From: Pelomonas sp. Root1444
Lineage (GTDB): Bacteria > Pseudomonadota > Gammaproteobacteria > Burkholderiales > Burkholderiaceae_C
DNA: 64,000 bases
Assembly (NCBI RefSeq): GCF_001426885.1
Contig: NZ_LMFP01000028.1
Span: 829,811 to 893,810 of the forward strand
Direction: 5' to 3'
The first letter of the stretch is position 1. Each line of letters starts with the position of its first letter. Positions 27,138 through 37,322 of the stretch are shown here, piece by piece. A program made the translations under genes and the position numbers. The notes under the pieces are model-generated. The model was not told the origin of the DNA. It saw only the letters and a program-made list of their open reading frames with translations, and searched no databases.

Positions 27138-27791
27138 CTAGAAGCTGAAGGCAGGTGCTTCCGCAAAGCCGGGCAGGCGCCCGGCCACGGTGTCGAACAG
27201 CACGACCGAGCTGAAATCGTTCGCGCCGGTGCGGGTGACAAGTTGCGCGCGCATGACCGGCTCACCGCCGACGATGGCCGCCAGGCGGCCGCCGACCTTG
27301 AGCTGGTTCAACAGCGCCTGCGGCACCGCGGCGACCGAGCCGGACAGCAGGATGACGTCGAAGGGCTCCTCGGCAGCCAGGCCGGCCGCGCCGTCCTGGT
27401 TGAGCACGGTGACGTTGAGCACGCCGGCACGCTTGAGGTTGGCAGCGGCCTGGGCGGCCAGGCCGGCATCGGCCTCCAGCGCGATGACGCGCTGCGCCTT
27501 GTGGCCCAGCAGCGCGGCGAGGTGACCCGTGGCGGCGCCGATCTCCAGCACCTTCTCATGGCGCTGGACCTTGAGCTCCTGCAGTAGCCGTGCCTCGACC
27601 TTGGGCGCCAGCATGCGCCGCGTGGCGGTCAGCGGCAGCTCGATGTCGACAAACGCCTGGTGGCGGTGCGCCTCGGGCACGAAGTCCTCGCGGTGCACGA
27701 CATGCAGCAATTCCAGCACGCTGGGGTCGAGCACGTCCCAGGGGCGGATCTGCTGCTCGATCATGTTGAAGCGGGCTTGTTCGAGATTCAT
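27138..27791 (-). CDS. pcm: Protein-L-isoaspartate O-methyltransferase family protein
   Basis: A 217-aa SAM-dependent methyltransferase-fold protein. The N-terminal MNLEQARFNMIEQQIRPWDVLD is typical of the proteobacterial subgroup found beside tolC. The SAM-binding loop is EKVLEIGAATGHLAALLG. Whether it repairs isoaspartyl residues is uncertain, because this subgroup differs from the classical enzyme. The ATG at 27791 is chosen over one six codons upstream because it gives the usual subgroup start. The gap to the downstream TolC-family gene is about 140 bases. Confidence 0.87.
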   Translation of the reverse strand: MNLEQARFNMIEQQIRPWDVLDPSVLELLHVVHREDFVPEAHRHQAFVDIELPLTATRRMLAPKVEARLLQELKVQRHEKVLEIGAATGHLAALLGHKAQRVIALEADAGLAAQAAANLKRAGVLNVTVLNQDGAAGLAAEEPFDVILLSGSVAAVPQALLNQLKVGGRLAAIVGGEPVMRAQLVTRTGANDFSSVVLFDTVAGRLPGFAEAPAFSF

Positions 27792-27843
27792 CTTGTTCTC
27801 CGGGAGCACGGGTCGGCGGACTGAAAGCCAAAAATTGTAGGGG

Positions 27844-28479
27844 TCAGCTTGGCGTGGCCAGCAGACCGTGCAGCAGCATCGACATCTGCGCGTCCAGCAG
27901 CTCCATGGGGCTCATGGTGTGGGGGCAGACGTCGTGGTCGCCGAACGAGTGCTCGTGCAACATCATGTGCAGCAGCGGCGCGATGAGCAGATGCACCGTC
28001 GCCTCCACCGGCACGGCGCGGAATTCACCGGCGCGGATGCCGCGCTCGATGAGCCCGCCCAGCAGGTTCTGCGACGGTGTGATGACCTCGTCGACGTAGA
28101 ACCGGGCCAGCTCGGGGAAATGGCGCGCCTCGGTCATCACCAGCGAGCAGACGACGCCCGCATTGCCCTGGCCGACCTTGGCCCACCAGGCCCGCATCAT
28201 CTCGACCAGCAGGTCGGCGATCGGGCCGTCGTACTGGGCAGCCTGGGCGGCGGACTCGGCGATGTGCACCGCGAGGTTCTCGCGCACCATCGCCTTGAAC
28301 AGCTCGTCCTTGCTGGGGTAGTAGCGGTAGAGCGTGCCCTTGGCGACGCCGGCGCGGGCGGCCACCTCCTCGCTGCGCGTGGCGGCGAAGCCCTTCTCGA
28401 CAAAGAGCGCCAGTGCCGCGTCCAGCAGCTCCTGCGGGCGGGCGTCCTTGCGGCGTTGACGGGGGGCGGCGGTGGCCAA
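27844..28479 (-). CDS. TetR family transcriptional regulator
   Basis: A 211-aa protein. The N-terminal DNA-binding domain is clear (RPQELLDAALALFVEKGFAATRSEEVAARAGVAKGTLYRYYPSKDELFKAMV). The C-terminal domain (VVCSLVMTEARHFPELARFYVDEVI) is of the TetR_C type seen in efflux regulators. It precedes the Pcm-family and TolC-family genes on the same strand, and a perfect inverted repeat (28494-28507) lies just upstream. It probably represses itself and the genes that follow. Confidence 0.9.
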   Translation of the reverse strand: MATAAPRQRRKDARPQELLDAALALFVEKGFAATRSEEVAARAGVAKGTLYRYYPSKDELFKAMVRENLAVHIAESAAQAAQYDGPIADLLVEMMRAWWAKVGQGNAGVVCSLVMTEARHFPELARFYVDEVITPSQNLLGGLIERGIRAGEFRAVPVEATVHLLIAPLLHMMLHEHSFGDHDVCPHTMSPMELLDAQMSMLLHGLLATPS

Positions 28480-28493
28480 GCTGGCTGAGTTAA

Positions 28494-28507
28494 TGACCCG
28501 AGGGTCA
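28494..28507. promoter_or_regulatory. Candidate TetR operator
   Basis: TGACCC and GGGTCA with a two-base spacer form a perfect inverted repeat 15 bases upstream of the TetR start; a lone GGGTCA half-site lies nearby at 28522-28527. The site lies in the divergent region with uppP. Confidence 0.65.
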
Positions 28508-28608
28508 GTAATGTAGCCCCGGGGTCAGGGCGCGGCAAGTTCGGCTCGCGGGCACCCCACTACACTGCGCCGCCTTTTTTGCATTCGTCTGCCTTCCGGA
28601 GCCGTTAC

Positions 28609-29451
28609 GTGGATGTCATCCTGCTGATCAAAGCCGCCGTCATGGGCATCGTCGAGGGGCTGACCGAATTCCTGCCGATCTCGTCCACGGGGCACCTGAT
28701 CCTCGCCGGCTCGCTGCTGAACTTCGTCGGCGAGAAGGCCAAGGTCTTCGAGATCGCCGTGCAGACCGGCGCGATGTTCGCCGTGGTCTGGGAGTACCGC
28801 GAGCGCCTGGCGCGCACCGTCAAGGGCATCACGCATGAGCCGCAGGCGCAGCGCTTCGCGCTCAATGTGCTGATCGCCTTCCTGCCGGCCGTGGTGCTGG
28901 GCCTGGCCTTCGGCAAGTTCATCAAGGCCCATCTGTTCCACCCCGTGCCGGTGGCGCTGGCCTTCATCATCGGTGGCTTCATCATCCTGTGGGTGGAGGG
29001 CCGCAACCGCCGCCTGCACGACGGCGGCCACCAGCCGCGCGTGCAGACCGTGGACGACATGGGCCCGCTGGACGCGCTCAAGGTCGGCCTGCTGCAGTGC
29101 CTGGCCATGATCCCCGGCACCAGCCGCTCGGGCGCCACCATCATCGGCGGCCTGGTGCTGGGCATGTCGCGCAAGGCAGCGACCGAGTTCAGCTTCTACC
29201 TGGGCATCCCGACGCTGATGGGCGCCGGCGCGTACTCGGTGCTCAAGCAACGTGACGCCCTGGCCTGGGAGGACGCGCCGATGTTCGCCGTGGGCCTGGT
29301 GTTCGCCTTCATCAGCGCACTGCTGTGCATCCGCTGGCTGATCCGCTATGTGTCCAGCCACGACTTCAAGGTCTTCGCCTGGTACCGCATTGCCTTCGGC
29401 GTGATCGTGCTGGCCACCGCGTACATGGGCATGGACATCTGGAAAGACTGA
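28609..29451 (+). CDS. uppP: Undecaprenyl-diphosphatase
   Basis: A 280-aa inner-membrane enzyme that recycles undecaprenyl pyrophosphate for peptidoglycan synthesis and confers bacitracin tolerance. The BacA motifs are present: [20 protein letters not shown] near the start and [20 protein letters not shown] in the middle, with several hydrophobic helices. The GTG at 28609 has GGAG seven bases upstream; the longer open frame would add ten unconserved residues. Monocistronic or co-transcribed with map, which starts 27 bases after its stop. Confidence 0.94.
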   Translation: MDVILLIKAAVMGIVEGLTEFLPISSTGHLILAGSLLNFVGEKAKVFEIAVQTGAMFAVVWEYRERLARTVKGITHEPQAQRFALNVLIAFLPAVVLGLAFGKFIKAHLFHPVPVALAFIIGGFIILWVEGRNRRLHDGGHQPRVQTVDDMGPLDALKVGLLQCLAMIPGTSRSGATIIGGLVLGMSRKAATEFSFYLGIPTLMGAGAYSVLKQRDALAWEDAPMFAVGLVFAFISALLCIRWLIRYVSSHDFKVFAWYRIAFGVIVLATAYMGMDIWKD

Positions 29452-29478
29452 CGCTGGCCCTGCTGGGATAATTCCGCG

Positions 29479-30300
29479 ATGGCCATCACCATCAAGACTG
29501 CTGCCGACGTCGAAGGCATGCGCATCGCCGGACGCCTGGCGTCCGAAGTCCTGGACATGCTGACGCCCCACGTCAAGCCGGGCATCACGACCAACGAGCT
29601 CGACAAGCTCGCCCACGACCACATCGTCCACGTGCAGCAGGGCATCCCCGCCCCGCTGAACTACTGCCCGCCGGGCTACATCCCCTACCCCAAGTCGATC
29701 TGCACGTCGGTCAATCACCAGGTTTGCCACGGCATCCCCAACGACAAGGCGCTGAAGAACGGCGACATCGTCAACATCGACGTCACCGTCATCAAGGACG
29801 GCTGGCATGGCGACACCAGCCGCATGTTCGTCGTCGGCGAGGGCTCCATCGCCGCCAAGCGGCTGTGCGCCTTCACGTACGAAGCCATGTGGAAGGGCAT
29901 CGCCAAGGTCAAGCCCGGCGCGCGCCTGGGCGACATCGGCCACGCCATCCAGACCTTCGCCGAGAACGCCGGCTTCTCCATCGTGCGCGAGTTCTGCGGC
30001 CATGGCATCGGCCGCGTCTTCCACGAAGAGCCGCAGGTGCTTCACTACGGCCGCCCCGGCACGCTGGACGAGCTGGTGCCCGGCATGATGTTCACCATCG
30101 AGCCCATGATCAACGCGGGCCGCCGCGAGATCCGCGAGATGGGCGACGGCTGGACCATCGTCACCAAGGACCGGTCGCTGTCGGCGCAGTGGGAGCACAC
30201 CATCCTCGTCACCGATGCCGGCTACGAGGTCATGACGCTGTCCGCCGGCAGCCCGCCGCCGCCGGCCTTCATCACGCAGGCAGCCGCTGCCACGGCCTGA
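29479..30300 (+). CDS. map: Type I methionine aminopeptidase
   Basis: A 273-aa cytosolic enzyme that removes initiator methionine. Metal ligands can be read off: Asp in [22 protein letters not shown] (two), His in [18 protein letters not shown], Glu in MFTIEPMIN and Glu in QWEHTILV. The N-terminal block [23 protein letters not shown] and the [15 protein letters not shown] substrate loop are standard. The stop is one base before glnD, so translation is coupled. Confidence 0.96.
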   Translation: MAITIKTAADVEGMRIAGRLASEVLDMLTPHVKPGITTNELDKLAHDHIVHVQQGIPAPLNYCPPGYIPYPKSICTSVNHQVCHGIPNDKALKNGDIVNIDVTVIKDGWHGDTSRMFVVGEGSIAAKRLCAFTYEAMWKGIAKVKPGARLGDIGHAIQTFAENAGFSIVREFCGHGIGRVFHEEPQVLHYGRPGTLDELVPGMMFTIEPMINAGRREIREMGDGWTIVTKDRSLSAQWEHTILVTDAGYEVMTLSAGSPPPPAFITQAAAATA

Positions 30301-30301
30301 C

Positions 30302-32890
30302 GTGGCGACGCTCGCCGACCTCCGCCAGCAGTTCAAGGCCGGGAAGCAGGCGCTCATCGACGGCTTCCTCGCCGAGCGCCCGACCCAGGCCAGCGCGCAG
30401 ACGCTGCTGCGCCGGCTTGCCCGCCATGTCGACGAGACGCTGCGCGCGCTGTGGGCGCAGGCCGGCATGCCCGAGGGCGCCTGCCTCGCGGCCGTCGGCG
30501 GCTATGGCCGCGGCGAGCTGTATCCCCACTCCGATGTCGATGTCCTCGTGCTGCTGCCCGACGGCGTCGAGGCGCACGTCCCCGGCGCGGTCAAGGCCGC
30601 CATCGAGGCCTTCATCACGGCCTGCTGGGACGTCGGCCTTGAGATCGGCTCGTCGGTGCGCACGCTGGGGGAATGCCTCAGCGAGTCGCAGGGCGACGTG
30701 ACCATCCAGACCGCGCTGCTCGAGGCCCGCCTGCTGGCCGGCGACGCCAAGCTGTTCAAGCAGATGGCCAAGCGCTTCATGCAGGCCATGGACCCCAAGG
30801 CCTTCTTCCGCGCCAAGACGCTGGAGAGCCTGCAGCGCCACACCAAGTTCGACGACACGCCCTACGCGCTGGAACCCAACTGCAAGGAAAGCCCCGGCGG
30901 CCTGCGCGACCTGCAGATGCTGATCTGGATCGCGAGCGCCGCGGGCCTGGGCAAGACCTGGAAGGCCCTGGCCCAGCGCGGCCTGATCACGCCGTTCGAG
31001 AGCCGCCAGCTGCAGCGCAACGAGGGCCAGCTGCGCTTGATCCGAGCCCGCCTGCACGCCGTCGCCGGCCGGCGGGAGGACCGTCTCGTCTTCGACCTGC
31101 AGACCGCCGTCGCCGAAAGCTTCGGTTTCCAAGGCACGGGGGCGCAGCGTGCGTCCGAAGTGCTGATGCGCCGTTACTACTGGGCGGCCAAGGCCGTCAC
31201 GCAGTTGCACCAGATCCTGCTGCTGAACCTGGAAGAGCAGATCAACGGCTCGCAGCAAGGCCTGCTGCGCCCGCTGGACGGCCAGCCGGACTTCCTCGAC
31301 CGCGGCCGCATGCTTGAGGTGGCCAGCGACGACCTCTACCAGCGCGACCCGCACGCCATCCTGCGCACCTTCCTGGTCTACCAACAGACGCCGGGCATCA
31401 AGGGGCTGTCCGCGCGCACGCTGCGGGCGCTCTACAACGCCCGCGGCCTGATGGATGCCGCGTGGCGGCGCGACCCGGTCAACCGCGAGACCTTCATCAC
31501 CATGCTGCGCGAGCCCGAGGGCCAGACGCACGCCTTCCGGCTGATGAATCAGACGTCGGTGCTGGGCCGCTACCTGTGGGTGTTCCGCTCCATCGTTGGA
31601 CAGATGCAGCACGACCTGTTCCATGTCTACACGGTGGACCAGCACATCCTGATGGTGCTGCGCAACGTGCGGCGCTTCTTCATCCCGGAGCACGCGCACG
31701 AGTACCCGTTCTGCTCGCAGCTCGCCGCGCAATTCGACGCGCCCGAGCTGCTCTACATCGCCGCCCTCTTCCACGACGTGGCCAAGGGCCGCGGCGGCGA
31801 CCACTCGGAGCTCGGCGCCGTCGAGGTCAGGCGCTTCTGCCGCCAGCACGGCCTGAACGCCGAGGACACCGCGCTGTGCGTCTTCCTCGTCGAGCACCAT
31901 CTGACGATGTCGCGCGTCGCGCAGAAGGAAGACCTCTCCGACCCTGAAGTCATTGCCGCATTTGCCGCCAAGGTGGGCGACGCACGGCGGCTCACGGCGC
32001 TGTACCTGCTGACGGTGGCCGACATCCGCGGCACCAGCCCCAAGGTCTGGAATGCTTGGAAGGGCAAGCTGCTGGAAGACCTCTACCGCATCACGCTGCG
32101 TGCGCTAGGCGGCGCCCGGATCAACGTAGACGCGGAGATCGAGGCCCGCAAGCAGGAGGCCCGGCAAGACCTGGCGCTGCATTCGCAGCTGCCCGGCACC
32201 GAGGAGCCGCTGTGGAAGACGCTGGCGGTCAGCTACTTCGCGCGGCACGACGGCGCCGAGCTGGCCTGGCATGCGCGCTCTTTGTGGCGCCACGTCGAAA
32301 CGCAGGTGCCCGTCGTGCGCGCTCGCCCCTCGCCCATCGGCGAAGGCCTGCAGGTGCTGGTCTACGCGCCGGACCAGCCGGACCTGTTCGCCCGCATCTG
32401 CGGCTACTTCGACACCGCCGGCTTCAGCATCCTTGACGCCAAGGTACACACCACGCGCAAGGGCTATGCGCTGGACACCTTCCAGGTCATCCGCCCCGAA
32501 GCCGATGTGCATCACCGCGACCTCGTGCCGCTGGTCGAGCAGAAGCTCGGCAGCGCGCTGCAGGCCGGCGGCCCGTTGCCCGAGCCGCGGCGCGGCCGCC
32601 TGTCGCGCCGCGTGAAGAGCTTCCCCTACACGCCGCGCATCTCGCTGCGCCCCGACGAGCGCGCCACCGCCTGGCTGCTGACCATCTCCACCAGCGACCG
32701 CGCCGGCCTGCTCTACGCCATCGCCCGCGTGCTGGCGCGCCACGGCATCAACCTGCAACTCGCCAAGATCTCGACGCTGGGCGAGCGCGTGGAAGACACC
32801 TTCCTGGTCGACGGCGCGGCGCTGCAGCAGAACAAGGCCCAGCTGCAGATCGAGAGCGAACTGCTGGACGCGGTCTCGCTGCCCGCATGA
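30302..32890 (+). CDS. glnD: [Protein-PII] uridylyltransferase / uridylyl-removing enzyme
   Basis: An 862-aa bifunctional sensor of glutamine that uridylylates PII under nitrogen limitation. Domains in order: nucleotidyltransferase ([22 protein letters not shown]), a linker with the FEEC helical block, an HD domain ([19 protein letters not shown]) for deuridylylation, and two C-terminal ACT domains (starting near [24 protein letters not shown] and [23 protein letters not shown]). GTG start, one base after map. The stop overlaps the next start by 4 bases. Confidence 0.95.
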   Translation: MATLADLRQQFKAGKQALIDGFLAERPTQASAQTLLRRLARHVDETLRALWAQAGMPEGACLAAVGGYGRGELYPHSDVDVLVLLPDGVEAHVPGAVKAAIEAFITACWDVGLEIGSSVRTLGECLSESQGDVTIQTALLEARLLAGDAKLFKQMAKRFMQAMDPKAFFRAKTLESLQRHTKFDDTPYALEPNCKESPGGLRDLQMLIWIASAAGLGKTWKALAQRGLITPFESRQLQRNEGQLRLIRARLHAVAGRREDRLVFDLQTAVAESFGFQGTGAQRASEVLMRRYYWAAKAVTQLHQILLLNLEEQINGSQQGLLRPLDGQPDFLDRGRMLEVASDDLYQRDPHAILRTFLVYQQTPGIKGLSARTLRALYNARGLMDAAWRRDPVNRETFITMLREPEGQTHAFRLMNQTSVLGRYLWVFRSIVGQMQHDLFHVYTVDQHILMVLRNVRRFFIPEHAHEYPFCSQLAAQFDAPELLYIAALFHDVAKGRGGDHSELGAVEVRRFCRQHGLNAEDTALCVFLVEHHLTMSRVAQKEDLSDPEVIAAFAAKVGDARRLTALYLLTVADIRGTSPKVWNAWKGKLLEDLYRITLRALGGARINVDAEIEARKQEARQDLALHSQLPGTEEPLWKTLAVSYFARHDGAELAWHARSLWRHVETQVPVVRARPSPIGEGLQVLVYAPDQPDLFARICGYFDTAGFSILDAKVHTTRKGYALDTFQVIRPEADVHHRDLVPLVEQKLGSALQAGGPLPEPRRGRLSRRVKSFPYTPRISLRPDERATAWLLTISTSDRAGLLYAIARVLARHGINLQLAKISTLGERVEDTFLVDGAALQQNKAQLQIESELLDAVSLPA

Positions 32891-33948
32891 GCTACACCAC
32901 GACCATCGGCGATGCGGTTGCGGAGCTGGACCGCTTCGACGCCCTCATCGACGTGCGCTCGCCCGCCGAGTTCGCGGAAGACCACATGCCCGGCGCACTG
33001 AACTGGCCGGTGCTCGACGACCAGGAGCGCCACGACGTGGGGCTGCTCTACGCCACCTCGCCCTTCGAGGCGCGCAAGCTCGGCTCGGCCCTGGTCGCAC
33101 GCAACATCGCCCGCCACATCGAGACCAGCGCCGTCGCCTACCCCAAGACCTGGCGTCCCCTGGTCTACTGCTGGCGCGGCGGCCAGCGCTCGGGCGCCAT
33201 GCATTGGTTCCTGGGCCAGATCGGCTTTCGCTCGCGCCAGCTCATCGGTGGCTACAAGGCCTACCGCGCCCAGGTGCGCGACGACCTCGCCGCCTGGCCC
33301 GCCCGCTTCGATTGGCGCGTGCTGTGCGGCCGCACCGGCAGCGGCAAGACGCGGCTGCTGCATGCGCTCGCCGCCGAAGGCGCACAGGTGCTCGACCTCG
33401 AAGCCCTGGCCGCCCACCGCGGCTCCGTGCTGGGCGCCCTGCCCGACGCGCCGCAGCCCAGCCAAAAGGCCTTCGACAGCAGGCTGTGGTCGGCGCTGCG
33501 CGGCCTGGACGACGCCCGGCCCGTCATCGTCGAGAGTGAGAGCCGCAAGATCGGCCGCATCGCCATACCCGCCAACCTGCTCGACGCGATGCGCGGCGAG
33601 CGCAGCGCCTGCGTCTGGATCACCATGCCGGAGCAGGCGCGCGTGACACTGCTGCTCCAGGACTACAGCCACTTCGGCGCCGACCCCGACGGCTTCTGCC
33701 GCGCACTGGACGGCCTCGTCGAACTGCGCGGCCGCGCCCGCGTCGAAGACTGGCAGGCCCGCGCCCGCGCCGGCGACTGGGCCGGCGTCTTCGCCGAGCT
33801 GATGCGCGAGCATTACGACCCGGGCTACGAGCGCTCGCTGCGCGGCCACTTCCCGGCGCTGGCCCAGGCACGCGAAATCACGCTGCCCGACGGCTCGCCG
33901 GCCTGCATGACCGAAGCCGCGCGCGCGCTGATCGGCGCCGGCCTGTAG
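32887..33948 (+). CDS. mnmH: tRNA 2-selenouridine synthase
   Basis: A 353-aa enzyme (SelU/YbbB) that converts 2-thiouridine at the tRNA wobble position to 2-selenouridine through a geranylated intermediate. The N-terminal rhodanese domain has its catalytic Cys in [11 protein letters not shown]; the C-terminal half carries a P-loop ([22 protein letters not shown]). It overlaps glnD by 4 bases. It implies that the cell makes selenophosphate (SelD), which is not in the window. It is the last chromosomal-core-type gene before tRNA-Ala and the carbohydrate locus. Confidence 0.93.
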   Translation: MSYTTTIGDAVAELDRFDALIDVRSPAEFAEDHMPGALNWPVLDDQERHDVGLLYATSPFEARKLGSALVARNIARHIETSAVAYPKTWRPLVYCWRGGQRSGAMHWFLGQIGFRSRQLIGGYKAYRAQVRDDLAAWPARFDWRVLCGRTGSGKTRLLHALAAEGAQVLDLEALAAHRGSVLGALPDAPQPSQKAFDSRLWSALRGLDDARPVIVESESRKIGRIAIPANLLDAMRGERSACVWITMPEQARVTLLLQDYSHFGADPDGFCRALDGLVELRGRARVEDWQARARAGDWAGVFAELMREHYDPGYERSLRGHFPALAQAREITLPDGSPACMTEAARALIGAGL

Positions 33949-33983
33949 CGGCTCGGTACCGGCGCAGCATGCGCACGGCGCGC

Positions 33984-33989
33984 TATACT
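33984..33989 (+). promoter_or_regulatory. Probable -10 element of tRNA-Ala
   Basis: TATACT is 14 bases before the first base of the tRNA, preceded by GC-rich DNA without a consensus -35 box. Confidence 0.45.
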
Positions 33990-34002
33990 TTTTAGCTCGC
34001 GT

Positions 34003-34078
<76 letters not shown>

Positions 34079-34386
34079 CTCGATACCCAAGGCCTTGATC
34101 TTCAAGGCCTTTTCTTTTGCATCGCCAACTTGGATGGGGATGTCCAAGTTCACGTCCAAGTTCGTGCACCGAAAAGAACATCCCTCACGTCGAAGTCCCG
34201 CCGGGAACGCTTCCGACGCTCCTGTGCAGGCCAGCCTGCGGTTCGCCAGAAGTGGCCAATGAGCCGGTCGTCTCGAGCAGTCTGATCGCCGCCTGGCGCC
34301 CGATCGTTTCGCAATGCGTTTCAGGGGGAGTGCTAAAGTGCGCCGCCCTCAAGAAGTGGCGTTCTGCCCCTGTCGCTTAGAACTCT
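34079..34386. other. Gene-free boundary between tRNA-Ala and the carbohydrate locus
   Basis: About 300 bases with no convincing gene. It contains the tRNA terminator and then a cluster of short repeats: AACTTGGA at 34127-34134 is inverted relative to two direct copies of GTCCAAGTTC (34142-34151 and 34154-34163, 12-base period). Such spaced repeats beside a tRNA 3' end resemble arm-type binding sites of tyrosine recombinases. No integrase frame is seen. The remainder is the promoter region of the LacI gene. Confidence 0.5.
34089..34118 (+). terminator. Rho-independent terminator of tRNA-Ala
   Basis: AAGGCCTTGA at 34089-34098 and its exact complement at 34102-34111 form a 10-base-pair stem with a 3-base loop, followed by TTCTTTT. 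It lies 10 bases after the tRNA CCA. Confidence 0.88.
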
Positions 34387-35502
34387 GTGGCCCCAGATCG
34401 CCCGAAAGACTCCACCGAACCCGCCGCGGAGGGACGCCGACGCAGCAGTGCTCCGACGCTTGCCGATGTCGCCCGCGAAGCAGGGGTTTCCAGGATGGCA
34501 GCCTCGGGCGCACTCAACGGTGGACAGCGCGGCTCGGTGCGCGTTTCGGCCGAAACGCGGGATCGCGTGTTGGCCGTTGCAGGGCAGTTGGGATATCGGC
34601 CGAACGCCACTGCTCTCGCGCTCGCGCATCAGCGGACTGATGCGGTAGGCGTCGTCACCAACTTTCTGGGAGAAGAGCCTAACCTCTACTTCCTGGAGTT
34701 GTTCAGTGGCGTCATTCAGGGCGCGACGGCAGCCGGATTGACAACTGCCGTCTTCACCTTGAAGGACTGGCGTGACGCCCCCAGCCGCATACCGACGCTG
34801 TGCGACGGCCGCGTTGATGGACTGATCCTGTTGGCCCCACGGCTGCCAGATGACGGCGCGAAGTGGTCGCCAAAACACACACCCATGGTGTCCGTGCATG
34901 CCGAGCAACCCGTTTACCGCGTGGTGAACATTGAATCGGACAACGAAATTGGCGCATACGAGATGGTGCGCCACCTGCTCGAGATCGGACACCGACGCAT
35001 CCTGCATGTCGGCGGACCACCCCAGTACTCCGGGGCGACTCGACGAGTGGACGGCTACCTGCGTGCTTTTGCCGAAGCAGGTGTGGCGCCTCCTGAAGGC
35101 CACGTGGTTCGTGCACCGCTGACTGTCGAGGGTGGCCGTGAAGCGATGCAGCATTGGCTGCAGGTTCACAGCGGTGAGCAACTCCCCGAGGCCGTTTTCG
35201 GAGGCAACGACGCCATCGCCTTCGGCTGCATCGAGGCGCTGCGAATGCGAGGCGTCCGCGTGCCCGAGGAAGTGTCCGTCGTCGGCTATGACAACAGCTG
35301 GATGGCACGCTCAGTGCAAATGGCCACAGTGCACCAGCCGCTGCATGAAATGGGACGGCGCGCCGTCGAGGTGCTTGTGCAGCGGATCGAGGCGCGCAAT
35401 CGAGGCGACGAGACTGTGCCGAGCCATGTCGTGCTGCCGACCGAGGTCGTGCTGGGCAAGACGTTGGCCTCGCCACGTCGGGCTCGCCTGACCATTGCCT
35501 GA
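34387..35502 (+). CDS. LacI family transcriptional regulator of the xyloglucan locus
   Basis: A 371-aa repressor. Residues about 23-75 form the LacI helix-turn-helix (PTLADVAREAGVSRMAASGALNGG, then RVSAETRDRVLAVAGQLGYRPNATA), followed by a periplasmic-binding-like effector domain (VGVVTNFLGEE, GRVDGLILLAPRL, VVGYDNSWMARSVQMATVHQPLHEMGRRAVEVL). GTG start at 34387. It is the first gene after the tRNA boundary and faces a convergent halogenase-like gene. A LacI-type operator candidate lies at 37323-37340, in the divergent promoter of the halogenase-like and uptake genes, so those are the likely targets. The inducer is probably a xyloglucan-derived sugar (inference). Confidence 0.9.
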   Translation: MAPDRPKDSTEPAAEGRRRSSAPTLADVAREAGVSRMAASGALNGGQRGSVRVSAETRDRVLAVAGQLGYRPNATALALAHQRTDAVGVVTNFLGEEPNLYFLELFSGVIQGATAAGLTTAVFTLKDWRDAPSRIPTLCDGRVDGLILLAPRLPDDGAKWSPKHTPMVSVHAEQPVYRVVNIESDNEIGAYEMVRHLLEIGHRRILHVGGPPQYSGATRRVDGYLRAFAEAGVAPPEGHVVRAPLTVEGGREAMQHWLQVHSGEQLPEAVFGGNDAIAFGCIEALRMRGVRVPEEVSVVGYDNSWMARSVQMATVHQPLHEMGRRAVEVLVQRIEARNRGDETVPSHVVLPTEVVLGKTLASPRRARLTIA

Positions 35503-35729
35503 CCGACGCCCGGGAACGCACTCGATCCCACCGACTGCGACGCTATCTTGAACGGGTCGAGCCCGCGAGGGCCCGGCTCGCGGCTGCGCTGAGCACGAGG
35601 CGATCCTGCGCGTCCTTGCGGTGCGCAATCCGCAGGCAGCCGCAGCGGCAATGTGCAGCTGTTCCATTCGTTCCCATGCACGCCGGATCTCCGATTCGGC
35701 CGGTTGCGCCGCCGAAGGCCTGTGCGGCT

Positions 35730-37247
35730 TCAACCACCTGCAATTCGCGACAGCACCTCCGCATGCAACGGCATGGCTTGCGTGGTGCGGCGGATGGCGC
35801 TTCGGACGGTTGCCAAGTGCCGCTTGACACTGTCGAGGTCGACCAGGTCGACATAGGGGTCGCGCCGGCGCGGCGTGAGCCCCAATCCCAGCATCAGAGA
35901 CGCCCAGGACGGCTCCGCAAAGCCCTCCGGGTCGATGATGGCCACGCGGCCGGTCTCCCGGAACAACTCGAGCTGGTGCGCCAGGACGTCCGGAATGCTC
36001 ATGTCAGCGCAATAGCGCCAGAACTCGCTGTCGCGCCGCTCGCCGAGCTTGTAGTGCAGGACGATGAAGTCGCGGACCGATTCATAGCGATATGCCATCT
36101 GCCGATTGAACTCCTCGGCCAGTGAAGGGGCGAAATCACGGTCCGGTAGAAGCGCGGTCAGTCGGCCGACGCTGTCCATGATGAACTGGATGCTGGTGGA
36201 CTCCAGCGGTTCCAGGAATCCAGCGGACAGGCCGATGGCCACGACGTTCTTGGTCCACGCCCGCTTGCGGCGGCCGGCTGTGAAGCGCTGCGGCCTGGGA
36301 TCGTCCAGCGGCTTGCCGTCCAGGTTCGCCAGCAAGGTTTGCGCAGCCTCACCGTCGCTGAGATGGCTGCTGCAGTAGACCAGCCCGTTGCCGGTGCGGT
36401 GCTGCAACGGGATGCGCCACTGCCAGCCCGCCGAGCGGGCGGTCGAGGTGGTGTAGGGCGTCATCGGGTCGGTGCGTTCGCATGGAACGGCCAACGCCCG
36501 GTCGCAAGGCAGCCAGTGGCTCCAGTCCTCGTAAGGGGACTTCATCGCGCCCCCGATGAGTAGCGCGCGGAAGCCCGAGCAGTCGATGAAGAGATCGCCT
36601 TCCACGCGGCGGCCGTCGCTCAGATGCAGTGCCTCGACGAAGCCGTTCTGCTCCGAGGTCTTCACGCCGACGATGGTGCCGACGACGCGTTGCGCGCCAT
36701 GTCGAACCGCGTAATCACGCAGGTAGCGGCCATAGAGTGCCGCGTCGAAGTGGTAGGCGTAGTCGAATGCGTTCGCAGGTGAAGGTTCACCCGGCTGCGG
36801 CGGTGTGAATCGCAGCGCACGCGCCATGACCGTGGCGGTGGACCAGTCCTCATAGGATTCGATGCCAGGATCCCGCTCGCGCAGGCGCAGCCAGTAGGAC
36901 CACAGCGGCCTGTTGTGGATGGGCGGACCGAAGCCTCCAAAGCCGTGGAAGAAGCGGTGGCCGATGCGCCCCCAGTCGCAGAACTCGATGCCCAGCTTGA
37001 AGCTCGCCTGCGTGGCACGGACGAAATCGGTTTCGTCGATGCCCAGCAACTGGTTGTAGAAGCGGATGGTCGGCAGCGTGGCTTCACCCACGCCCACCGT
37101 ACCGATCTCCTCCGACTCGACCAGCACGACCTCACAGTGGTCAGGCCCGTCCGGCCCGCAGAGCATGCGGGCCAGGGGCGCGGCGGTGATCCAGCCCGCG
37201 CTGCCGCCGCCCACGATGACCACGCGACGCAGAGACCGACTTCGCAT
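35730..37247 (-). CDS. Tryptophan halogenase family flavoprotein
   Basis: A 505-aa FAD-dependent protein. The N-terminal dinucleotide-binding motif is VVIVGGGSAGWITAAPLA. Halogenase-family marks include EEIGTVGVGEATLPTIRFYNQLLG, FKLGIEFCDWGRIGHRFFHGFG and the WQWRIPLQHRTGNGLVY block, with VVAIGLSAGFLEPLESTSIQFIMDSV at the substrate side. Homologues of this type are often found beside TonB-dependent receptors in carbohydrate loci of Xanthomonas and Caulobacter relatives; some are brominases active on indole, but no physiological role is established. It is divergent from the uptake lipoprotein gene across an operator-like site. No tryptophan or indole biosynthetic gene is nearby. Confidence 0.86.
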   Translation of the reverse strand: MRSRSLRRVVIVGGGSAGWITAAPLARMLCGPDGPDHCEVVLVESEEIGTVGVGEATLPTIRFYNQLLGIDETDFVRATQASFKLGIEFCDWGRIGHRFFHGFGGFGPPIHNRPLWSYWLRLRERDPGIESYEDWSTATVMARALRFTPPQPGEPSPANAFDYAYHFDAALYGRYLRDYAVRHGAQRVVGTIVGVKTSEQNGFVEALHLSDGRRVEGDLFIDCSGFRALLIGGAMKSPYEDWSHWLPCDRALAVPCERTDPMTPYTTSTARSAGWQWRIPLQHRTGNGLVYCSSHLSDGEAAQTLLANLDGKPLDDPRPQRFTAGRRKRAWTKNVVAIGLSAGFLEPLESTSIQFIMDSVGRLTALLPDRDFAPSLAEEFNRQMAYRYESVRDFIVLHYKLGERRDSEFWRYCADMSIPDVLAHQLELFRETGRVAIIDPEGFAEPSWASLMLGLGLTPRRRDPYVDLVDLDSVKRHLATVRSAIRRTTQAMPLHAEVLSRIAGG

Positions 37248-37322
37248 AACAAGAACCCTTCAATGATTCGAAACTGGTCAGCGTGGCGTTTCTACCGATG
37301 CGCTTTGGCCTGACCAATTAGA

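Noticed and set aside
34079-34386. An integrase or transposase relic beside the tRNA
   Set aside because: No recombinase motif could be read in any frame. Only the short repeats support an attachment site.
35311-35733. A 140-codon minus-strand frame between LacI and the halogenase-like gene
   Set aside because: It overlaps the LacI 3' end, has an Arg/Ala-rich shadow composition and no recognisable domain. The 35503-35729 gap appears non-coding.
35730-37247. Part of a halogenated natural-product cluster
   Set aside because: No NRPS, PKS or tryptophan-modifying genes are in the window; the neighbours are all glycan genes.
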